Positions 50,271 through 59,001 of a DNA stretch of 64,000 nucleotides are shown piece by piece (position 1 is the stretch's first letter; each line of letters starts with the position of its first letter). The DNA comes from Brienomyrus brachyistius. Taxonomy: Eukaryota; Chordata; Actinopteri; Osteoglossiformes; Mormyridae. A model generated the notes under the pieces. That model did no database searches and had not been told where the DNA came from. It worked only from the letters and a program-made list of their open reading frames with translations. The position numbers and the translations under genes are program-made. The stretch is taken from assembly GCF_023856365.1 (NCBI RefSeq), contig NC_064551.1, positions 3,490,501-3,554,500 on the forward strand, read 5' to 3'.

Positions 50271-50773
50271 CAGCTATTGAGCACAGTCTGCTTTTCGATT
50301 TCATTGTTTGTGAACAGTACGCTGTAGAGTGAGATAGTGTCTAAGCAGCACAACTTTGCCAGCTGAGGTTATGGGAAATGCACATGGTTAGAAAACACGC
50401 CGTAGGCATTTACCCTGGAAGACCAGGGATCTGCTTTTTTGCTTTCTTGTCCTGTCAAGGTCTTTCGTGAGAAATGTAGATGCGGTATGTGAATTGGCTG
50501 AGAGCACGGTGCTCGAAAAAAGCTGCGTACTTTCAAAGTGGAAGGTCAAACCTGAGATGGCCGTGGTGACGGCAGCTTCCATGCCACGTTAGGAATGGTG
50601 CAAAAGATCTGAGCGTGATGTGTGGGCTGAGGTCAGCAGGTAACCAGTGCAGGCTTCCGTCTGAATGTTTTTTCACCAGCTGCTAACTGTGGGCCCGTAC
50701 AATTCAGGAGGGAGGCCGGTTACCTTGCAAGTCTTATAAATCTTCGTGCCTCTGTTTAAGATGTGTCCAGATA
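50271..50773. other. Unique noncoding DNA
   Basis: Nothing recognised. Confidence 0.5.
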
Positions 50774-51272
50774 TACCATGTTGCCAAAAGTATGTGGACA
50801 TCGCTATGATTTAGAGAAATAGTCGAATGAAGCCGCACCCATTTCCAATACATATTTATTAAGCACACAGACATGCAACTTCTGCAACACTGGCAGTAGA
50901 ATGGGTGGTTATACGGAAGAAGTCAGTGACTTTCAGCTTGGCACCATCTTTCCAGCCAATCAGTTTGCCACATTTCGGCCCTGCTAGAGCTGCCCTGGGC
51001 AGCCATAAGTGGAGTGATTGTGAAGGTCAAAACATCTACAAGCGTCGGTGTGAAGGGGTCAGTCACACTAGCTCCCAGAGAGGGACCTGATCATCAATCC
51101 AGTACCTGTATGGGAGCAAATCACACCAGCAATGTCCCAACATCTAATGGAAAGCCTTCCCGGAAGATCAGAGGTTATTGCAGCAGCCATGGCTGAATAA
51201 ATTTATATTAATACTCATGGTTTGGGAATGAGATGTTGCACAACCTGGTGTCCAAGTTCTTTTGGTCATGTG
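50774..51272 (+). mobile_element. Second internally deleted Tc1-like transposon, different family
   Basis: The left end 'ccatgttgccaaaagtatgtggac' and the right end 'gtccaagttcttttggtcatgtgg' are imperfect inverted repeats. They match fish Tc1 elements whose ends read TTGCCAAAAGTAT. An ATG at 50901 opens a transposase-like start (GGYTEEVSDFQLGT). A shifted frame then resembles the helix-turn-helix part (SGVIVKVKTSTS near 51007), and the C-terminal words 'tggaaagccttcccgg' lie near 51149. The middle, including most of the DDE domain, is gone. Stops and at least one frameshift make it non-functional. Confidence 0.8.
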
Positions 51273-51440
51273 GGTCCTGGAGCAAGGCCCTTAACCCCCA
51301 GCTCCTTGGGCACAACTGCAGGTGTCTGCCCTTCGCAGACAACTTACTCTACAAAAAAGAGAGCAGGTTGAGGGAGGTGTCACCACAATTTCCCCATGGG
51401 GATCAATAAAGTATCAATGATTATTATTATTTTTTATTAT
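51272..51440 (+). mobile_element. SINE body and tail directly abutting the Tc1 relic
   Basis: 'tcctggagcaaggcccttaac' and 'agctccttgggc' form the body, followed by 'atttccccatggggatcaataaagtatc' and an ATT-rich tail. The tRNA-like head is missing exactly at the Tc1 right end. Either the SINE is 5'-truncated there or the Tc1 inserted next to it. Confidence 0.7.
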
Positions 51441-52874
51441 GTGTAGTGTCCCTTTGCTTGTTCCTGTGATTGTGTGATGTTAGGGCATTCTCCTACCCAC
51501 TCCTAATGATACTTATTGACAAGCACTCCTTCATTTGGTCATCTCGCATGGAGAAACTTCCATAGCTGAGCTTCTGACAAACACGCAGTGCTGCCTGCTC
51601 CCAGTGACCCCCTCAGAAAGAGGAAGCTGCATGCAGCTGCGTTTCTCTGCCAGCCATGACACCAGCGCTCAATGGCAGGATGTCCTGTTTTGAGTTTCTC
51701 TGTAAGTCCTCTGTGTGGCCCAGCTGTGATGAGTCAGTTCAATGTCTACGAGAAGACCTGATTCCTGTGTGAAAAAGCGCACACACATATCTCACCTCGC
51801 CCTGTCGAAAGGCTCCAATCAGCTTTAGAGAATCTTGACTTCTGAGCCCCTGTAGTTTTTGCCTGTGGGGAACTTCCTGTGATGCTATGTGAACCAGGAA
51901 CCTCAGCCTTCCTTTGGAGGGCCCTGGGTGGTGACTGTGCATTACCACTTTGGGTTCGACAGGCAACGTGACAAAGGATGGAAGGTGAAAGCAGCTTAGG
52001 TGTCCAATACTCATCTTCAGCTCTCTTTATTTCCACAGTGCAAACACCCCAGACCTCTGGGAAACCCCTAGAGGAAGAGCAGTACTTTTAAGAAGTGACT
52101 CCTTTCCATTTCCCGCAGTCGACAGTGGCATTTCATTTCCCAGACCACGCTAAACGTTTATCCCCATTCTCACCATTTTTAGCTTGTATTCGGCAACTTT
52201 TTTCACGACCCTTTGCATTGCGTGACACTGTACGTGTAGGAATCATTGCAGTTGGATTTGTCAAAGGCTTGAGATTATTCGACCCAACTTTCAAGGGTTG
52301 CAGGGGAACAGACCTGCCCTCTGTAGTCCCGCCACAAGGCGCAGCTGAACTCTCGCACCATGGACCTCAGGCGTCTCTCACACGGCCATGAATGAGCACG
52401 GTGTGACGGGCCTGAATTAGCTTCCTGTTCTCTCTTCTCAATCAGGGCAATGAAGACAGCTAAGTTTTTGTAATCCCCCTGAATACAGATCCCAAGATTC
52501 ATACAATGTGGGAATAAAAATGGGCAACCATGAGCCCAGCTTCCTGCATATCTGCATCACCATAGAGTCGCTGAGCCATTTGCCATTCTTCACCGGCGTG
52601 GCGATTTGTGTTTGAACAGGTTTGAGTAACGAATGATAATCTGCCTGAATATGTCTTTGTGTATACAATAGAGGCAGCGGCAAGAGCGATTCCGAAAAGG
52701 TTAGCGTATTATACATAATTCAAGTGTACCATTGAAACAAAACCAAGATGCTCCTTCCACATGTATTTACCCTCGAATGATTCAATAGTTTAGTAAGTGA
52801 TGCAGCTAAGCACTAAGCCTTTCCTGTAACAGTCTCCCTACACCATTTTTCAGGAATTTCTGGCTGTTACTTTT
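51441..52874. other. Unique noncoding DNA
   Basis: No exon or repeat recognised. A 98-codon plus frame at 52095-52391 has no motif. Confidence 0.45.
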
Positions 52875-53205
52875 TTAAAAAGTGCTGCCCGACGTGGACA
52901 AATTCCCCCAGGTCCTGCCTTGAAATATCTGTCAGGGTTTTAGTCCATATCTTCACTAGATCCATGTAAAATGTAGAATATCTTTTTCCCCAGCAAAAGA
53001 AGGAAATTCTGTTGGCGATGCGCTTGCATGTTTCGGATCACTGTCTTGCTGAAGGACCCACTTTTGGTTCAGCTTCAGGTCATGGCCAGATGGCCTGACG
53101 TTCTTCTCGAGAAGCACCTCATAGCCTACAGAATTCATCATCATGTCACCAATGACAAGCTCCTGAGGCAAACAAAAGCAGCCGGAATCAATGACACTCC
53201 AACTT
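52875..53205 (-). pseudogene. Tc1-like transposase fragment, catalytic core, third family
   Basis: The minus frame 53171-52956 carries MNSVGYEVLLEKNVRPS and then KWVLQQDSDPKH. This corresponds to the region around the second catalytic aspartate of Tc1/mariner DDE transposases, where 'WVxQQDNDPKH' is characteristic. That aspartate is kept. The first aspartate region and the downstream 'PSQSPDLNPIE' glutamate region are absent or scrambled by stops. Residual similarity continues to about 52875 ('TWGNLSTSGST'). No terminal repeats were found, so this is an interior scrap. It has no activity. Confidence 0.75.
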
Positions 53206-56200
53206 CCTTTATATATCGACTTTTCTCAACTCAGTCAAGGAGTAACATAGAAGAAATGCATGAGCTGGCTAAAGATGCGAGGGATTGATTTGAGAACCCT
53301 TAAACCCTCCTGGGGTGTATGCTATACTGGCCCGTGGTTCTTCAGCAAACAACCCACTGCATACTTTCTTTAGGTCACTGCACCCTTTCAGTTAAGCTGC
53401 TCTCACTGCATCAATAACAGTATCATGTGGTCACATACCAGGGTCCCCAGTTCGGACAAGGCAGTACACTGTGAATTAGCTGCTGTACTTTTCCAGCTTG
53501 CTGTTTTTCTGGTGAGGAGGTAATGAGGCTTGCAGACATAAAAACCACTGGTAGTGAATGTCTTTTTCCTCCAGAAAACCATCCGCGCACCTGTCTTCTC
53601 TATTAGAAACAGTGGAAGTTAATGCAGAAAAAAATCACTTTCCCAACTACCCACTCCCCCCCCCCAATTATAGGGTTATACTTCATAATTCATCAACCTG
53701 TTGTGCAGCATCCATGGCTTTACTACACTGCCTACAGGTGCACCTGCCAAGGCATATAATGAAAGAAAGTCGGCATCTCAATATCCGAAGCTCGGAAGTG
53801 CAGTTTCCATGACCTCATTTCTTTGGTCCAGTGTTATTTTATAAAAACATAGATATTTTTCCCCTTGGGTGGTGAATTTTCCCGCTCCATTGTACCTACA
53901 GTTTTTAAGATCGTACGACCTCGGTCCAAATCTGAACGTGGCTTTTCATACGTGTCGATCCACAGGACACCCATGCAGAGAAAAACCCATCTGTAAACTC
54001 TGTTTGAACTCAGGCAGAGCTAAAACACAGCACCAGAGCCACATGTGCTGCCTGGACCTTTGTCGGGCTGTGCGTCAAGTTAAACAGGAAAAAAAAACAT
54101 ATATAATTAATCACACATTAAAGTGGTTCCAGTCACGCTGGGACATTGAGACTTACATGTTAGCCCCACTACATCGGCTTGTGTTAATTTCGCACAATAC
54201 AGTTAATAGAGGTCAGAGGATCTCCAACTAGATAAGGGCCCTCTGGGTTTTCTGTGTTGGTCTGTTGCTCTTCTGACCGTTACTGAAATGCAGGAGGATT
54301 TTCCCCAACTCCAGTGGCCACTCCACTTGCTTATCTGGCACGGAATAATGTGCTGAAGCTCATGTACGTCTAGCGCACCATACAGAACAGGTAGCAGAGA
54401 ACTTAAAATGTCTAATTAAGGGATTGTTAGCTTTACAGTGGCCAGACTGAGTTTTTCACTGTCTACTCTGCTTCAGGTTACTCATCACAACTTTACAAAA
54501 CCGTCGAGAATTCCCTTTGCCCCATTACACTGTGCCAATTACTTCTAATTGAAAAACACTCCAATGGCCCCAAGTTGAACTGGAGAAATAGACATTGTCC
54601 TTTCTGCCGATGTTGAGGTGGAATGAGGCATGATTTCTTTTGGATTTTTGCAAACTAGACAGGAACTTAGAAGAAATTTTTATTGCCAGTCTGCTCATAA
54701 TTAAAAGTGAATTCAAGAATTTAGATGCGTCTTCACCCAGTGTCACGAAAGTAGATTCAATATAGGGAATTTGAACATCTTGCAAGCTGCCTGACGTAAG
54801 TGAGTTTGTGTATCATGCAGAATTATAAAACAGCTGTTTTCTTGCTACACAGAAGAGGATTGAGGTTTGGTTCCTTTATTCAAAGCAATTTAGTCATATT
54901 ATTTCCCAGGAGGCTGTGCAGGTCGCGGCTACTCCTGCATTTCAGCTCAAATCACATCCAAGTCACGCACACGGCCGTAGGGGAATGGCGTCTCGAAGGA
55001 AAACCCCTGGACTTAATCTCATGTTTAAATAAAGGAAAATAAATCACATTCTGGCCTCTCATGTTCACATCCTTTCATTGAGGGTCAGTGGCAACAGGAG
55101 GCAATATTTGTTTGGAGAGACTGAGTCCCTGGGAGCTCATGGTGCAGCCATCGCCCCAAAGACCAGCGGAGGCAATAGTGCTCCCAGGCTTCCGCGTCTC
55201 CATGACAACCGCACCGGCGATCATCCCCCAGGATCAAAGGGCCGCGGTCGGGCCGGTGCAACCAATGCGGGAGACATCTGAAGCACTCTCTATGCGTCCG
55301 AGACCCCCGGGCATGTTTTACCGCAACATCAGACCAGCAGTCAAAGCCAGCATTCACTCCGCAGGTCGCTGATACACCCTAGGTCAGAAACAACAGCGAC
55401 ATGTGTCCGTCCCTGCGGGCGGCTGTCTTCTAGGGACCAGACAAGGTGCAGTTCTCACAATAAACTGCGCAGCAGGCCCGCACACATGTGATGCTGCAAA
55501 GAGCAGCTCTTTCATCATCCGATAAGTGGTTCCAACAGTCCCTCCCAACGTCAGCGTATTGAAATAGCACAGATTTTCCTCATCATTAGGCCTAAACTAG
55601 GTCACTACATTCTTCGATTTTCTCCCCGCGAGTGTATTTTTCCCATTAATCAACATATGGCTGTATGTCGGCGGACCGAAACAGGCGAGTTCACGAACTA
55701 ATGTTTCAGCTGGTCTTCGGAGACGCCGATCAGCATCTTCTGGGTGGAGTGTTCTGCTTTCAAGGTTTGCCCGGCATATGGAAAAGTCACTTTGTAAGAC
55801 ATCTGTGAATTTTCCCCAAATGTTTGAGAAGAAGCGCTTGAGTGGAGATGTACAGTCCAGTGTTTAAAGCTGTTCATTTGATAATCACTCCTGTCCGTGC
55901 AGATTTATGGGCCATCAAGACAAAGATACAATAAGATCAATATGGTGGAAAAAAGACACTTAATCCTGTGCGAAGACTGCAGCATATGTGTAGTTCATGA
56001 CAGGTCTTGGGGGTGATGCTGTGAAACCATTCCTTGTTTGACTGTATCTGCAGATGTTCTCTGATGTTGCTGGAAAGCCTTCGTTAGGAAGACAGCTGAA
56101 CATTAGCTAATTGCGTGTTGAGGCCAGTCAGCTGACCTTCGGTCTTCCTCTCCCATTCCAACCTAAAGGGTTTTTCTTCCTGCCTCAAATTGTATTCTGC

Positions 56201-56210
56201 CTTTTTCTGT
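53206..56210. other. Unique noncoding DNA
   Basis: No exon recognised. It includes 10 consecutive Cs near 53656-53665 and a GC-richer block at 55080-55370 with an RFX-like motif (55196-55209). The 120-codon plus frame at 53869-54231 has no motif. Confidence 0.45.
55196..55209. promoter_or_regulatory. RFX/X-box-like motif in a GC-rich block
   Basis: GTCTCCATGACAAC deviates at one position in each half from the X-box pattern. Weak on its own. Confidence 0.2.
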
Positions 56211-56248
56211 TTGTGTGTGTGTGTGTTTCTATATATATATTTCTGACA

Positions 56249-56322
<74 letters not shown>
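56211..56322. repeat. Compound GT/AT/GT microsatellite
   Basis: (GT)n at about 56211-56226, short AT tracts, then (AT)n at about 56252-56280 followed by (GT)n at 56281-56322. The alternating purine-pyrimidine DNA can form cruciform or Z-DNA. Open frames across it encode only His-Thr or Ile-Tyr repeats and are artefacts. Confidence 0.95.
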
Positions 56323-56326
<4 letters not shown>

Positions 56327-56936
56327 CTTTAGGCAAATAGAAAGAACTTGTCTTTCTAAAAATAAATTGAACTGCATTTTTTGCCGTTGCTCGGGAGGGA
56401 AGCTGCAAAAATTACAGTCTTTGCCATGAGGGTCCCTGGGCAGCAACCATCACAGGTCATTAGTGTCACCCAAAGGGGCCCCTCCCCTGACAGAGCCCTG
56501 ACAGAGTAATGGAAGCTGTCAGGCCATGATCCACTTCCCAGTTGGGCCGCCACTGCATGCTGGGTAATCTGGGTGCCAACCAATAACAGTGAAGTGCACC
56601 ATCCAAACAGCATCTGATCCAGAATGTATATACAGCATGTCAGCTTTAGACAGAGATTTAATCATAACATATAAACCTTCATGTTTTTCATTTTTTTTTC
56701 ACTGGGGAGTGCGTTGTAATCAGATGAGCTTGTTAATCTTCTTTACAGGAAACTAATCATCATATACTGCTACACGGATTAAGACACGAAAAAGATGAAA
56801 CATGAGTGTATCGCTATTCATGCGTTAAAATATCTGCAACAGCGAGGCTATTCTGTAATGTTTTGTTTGTGCAGTAGCTTGTCACCACAATACAGCATCA
56901 GTAACAAGTCTGATGACTTAATAGATTTCTTGAACA
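56323..56936. other. Unique noncoding DNA
   Basis: Nothing recognised. Confidence 0.5.
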
Positions 56937-58010
56937 GTCCAGGGTGTCACCTGACTTGTCCCCAGTGATGGACTGGCATCCCGTCCAGGGTGTCACCTGA
57001 CTTGTCCCCAGTGATGGACTGGCATCTCGTCCAGGGTGTCACCTGACTTGTCCCCAGTGATGGACTGGCATCCCGCCCAAGGTGTCACCTGACTTGTCCC
57101 CAGTGATGGACTGGCATCCCGCCCAAGGTGTCACCTGACTTGTCCCCAGTGATGGACTGGCATCCCGCCCAAGGTGTCACCTGACTTGTCCCCAGTGATG
57201 GACTGGCATCCCGCCCAAGGTGTCACCTGACTTGTGCCCAGTGATGGACTGGCATCCCGTCCAGGGTGTTACCTGATTTGTGCCCAGTGATGGATTGGCA
57301 TCCCATCCAGGGTGTCACCTTCCTTTTGCCCAGTGATGGACTGGCATCCCATCCAGGGTGTCACCTTCCTTGTGCCAAGTGATGGACTGGTATCTCCTCC
57401 AGGGTGTCACCTGACTTGTGCCAAGTGATGGACTGGCATGCCATCCAGGGTGTCACCTTCCTTGTGCCCAGTGATGGACTGGCATCCCATCCAGGGTGTC
57501 ACCTTCCTTGTGCCAAGTGATGGACTGGTATCTCCTCCAGGGTGTCACCTTCCTTGTGCCAAGTGATGGACTGGCATGCCATCCAGGATGTCACCTTCCT
57601 TGTGCCAAGTGATGGACTGATATCTCCTCCAGGGTGTCACCTGACTTGTGCCCAGTGATGGACTGGCATCCCGTCCAGGGTGTCACCTGACTTGTCCCCT
57701 GTGATGGACTGGCATCCCGTCCAGGGTGTCACCTGACTTGTCCCCAGTGATGGACTGGCATCCCGTCCAGGGTGTCACCTGACTTGTCCCCTGTGATGGA
57801 CTGGCATCCCGTCCAGGGTGTCACCTGACTTGTCCCCAGTGATGGACTGGCATCCCGTCCAGGGTGTCACCTGACTTGTCCCCTGTGATGGACTGGCATC
57901 CCGTCCAGGGTGTCCCCTGCCTTGTGCCCAGTGATGGACTGTCATCCCGTCCAGGGTGTCCCCTGCCTTGTCCCCTGTGATGGACTGGTATCCCCTACAG
58001 GGTGTCCCCC
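56937..58010 (+). repeat. 46-bp minisatellite, 23 units, no net indels
   Basis: The core GATGGACTGGCATCCCGTCC begins at 56967 and recurs every 46 bp to 57979 (22 steps = 1012 bp exactly). Three zones can be read. The early part is nearly uniform (CCCGCCCAAGG variants). From about 57320 to 57640 three variants alternate as a trimer. From about 57640 to 58000 two variants (CAGTG and CTGTG) alternate strictly as a dimer. The last unit runs straight into the remaining SINE tail at 58011-58079. The unit matches the SINE body just before 'gggataggct', so the array expanded inside a SINE. Long minus frames here (57775-58068) are artefacts. Confidence 0.95.
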
Positions 58011-58079
58011 ACCCATGTGCCCTCTGTTGACTGGGATAGGCTTCAGGCCCCACTGCAGCCCTGACCATGATAAACAGTT
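58011..58079 (+). mobile_element. SINE tail continuing from the minisatellite
   Basis: 'gactgggataggcttcagg' and 'ccctgaccatgataaacagtta' match the SINE tail order in plus orientation. It provides the single-copy right flank of the expanded segment. The ATGG tail is lost. Confidence 0.75.
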
Positions 58080-58356
58080 AGAGAATGCTGAACCGTGTTT
58101 TTTTGTGCAGGAAAAAATGATCTGCCTAGGTCAGAACATAGCACAAATGAATGACCCAGTAAGGTCTTCACTGGGAAGAATGTCACAGTGCAGAGTCTGA
58201 CCTTTGATGTGTGACATAGCCTGACCCTTGACCTGTGACATAGCCAGAGCCATGAAAGTTAAATGCAAATTCAGATAAGAATGTCAGACCAGCATCTCCA
58301 CCATCTCATGGTTTTCATTTTAATAGAAGTAGAGTATTTTTCGGCCAGATTTTCAC
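58080..58356. other. Short unique segment
   Basis: Apart from the 24-bp tandem duplication listed next, nothing is recognised. Confidence 0.5.
58198..58245. repeat. 24-bp tandem duplication, two units
   Basis: TGACC-TTGA--TGTGACATAGCC occurs at 58198-58221 and again at 58222-58245, with a few substitutions in the first half and an identical second half. Confidence 0.85.
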
Positions 58357-58371
58357 ATTTTATCATCCATC
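58357..58371. repeat. Target-site duplication of the LINE, left copy (15 bp)
   Basis: ATTTTATCATCCATC recurs exactly at 58987-59001. The left copy merges into the (CATC)n tail of the element. Confidence 0.85.
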
Positions 58372-58986
58372 CATCCATCCATCCATCATCTCCCGCTTGA
58401 TCCGGAGTCGGGTCGCGGGGGCAGCAGCCTCAGCAGGGAGACCCAGACTTCCCTCTCCCCGGCCACTTCGTCTAGCTCCTCTGGGGGGACCCCGAGGCGT
58501 TCCCAGGCCAGCCGAGAGACATAGTCTCTCCAGCGTGTCCTGGGTCTTCCCCGGGGCCTCCTCCCAGTGGGACATGCCCGGAATACCTCCCCAGGGAGAC
58601 GTCCCGGAGGCATCCTGATCAGATGCCCGAGCCACCTCATCTGGCTCCTCTCGATGCGGAGGAGCAGCGGCTCTACTCTGAGTCCCCTCCGAATGACTGA
58701 GCTCCTCACCCTATCTCTAAGGGAGAGCCCAGCCACCCTGCGGAGGAAACTCATTTCGGCCGCTTGTACCCGCGATCTCGTTCTTTCGGTCACTACCCAA
58801 AGCTCATGACCATAGGTGAGGGTAGGAACGTAGATCGACTGGTAAATCGAGAGCTTCGCCTTTTGGCTCAGCTCTCTCTTCACCATGACAGACCGATGCA
58901 GAGCCCGCATGACTGCTGACGCCGCACCGATCCGCCTGTCGATCTCCCGCTCCATCGTTCCCCCACAATTCCCATCGTTCCCGGCA
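58372..58986 (-). mobile_element. 5'-truncated RTE/Rex3-like LINE with (ATGG)n tail
   Basis: About 615 bp on the minus strand, running from a truncated 5' end at 58986 to a short 3' untranslated region and (ATGG)n tail at 58372-58388. An exact 15-bp target duplication brackets it, so it was inserted by target-primed reverse transcription and 5'-truncated, as most LINE copies are. The 3' end words (CATCC repeats, then 'gcttgatccgg', then 'gggtcgcgggg' on plus) parallel those of the SINE at 29646-29700. Confidence 0.9.
58386..58986 (-). pseudogene. RTE-clade LINE ORF2 C-terminus (reverse-transcriptase-linked region)
   Basis: The minus frame ends with the true C-terminus of an RTE-type ORF2. 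The order is an EREIDRRIGAASAVM segment, KLSIYQSIYVPTLTYGHELW, EMSFLRRVAG, RWLGHLIRMP, and a basic GRRPRGRPRTRWRDYV box near the end. These match the region downstream of the reverse-transcriptase palm in RTE/Rex3 elements. The endonuclease and polymerase palm (YADD-type motif) are missing through 5' truncation. The frame itself is intact for about 200 codons, so the insertion is fairly young. The 30-35 residues upstream of 58986 in the same open frame are flanking host DNA. Confidence 0.88.
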
Positions 58987-59001
58987 ATTTTATCATCCAT
59001 C
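58987..59001. repeat. Target-site duplication of the LINE, right copy (15 bp)
   Basis: Exact repeat of 58357-58371. It marks the 5' truncation point. Confidence 0.85.

Noticed and set aside
56084..56446. 120-codon minus frame with His-Thr and Ile-Tyr repeats
   Set aside because: A pure microsatellite translation.
56937..58010. Regular 46-bp spacing resembling a CRISPR array
   Set aside because: There are no unique spacers, since the whole 46 bp repeats. The context is a vertebrate SINE and no cas-like frame exists.
57775..58068. 97-codon minus frame with internal repeats
   Set aside because: A translation of the 46-bp minisatellite. The period is not a multiple of three, so the peptide repeats only every 46 residues.
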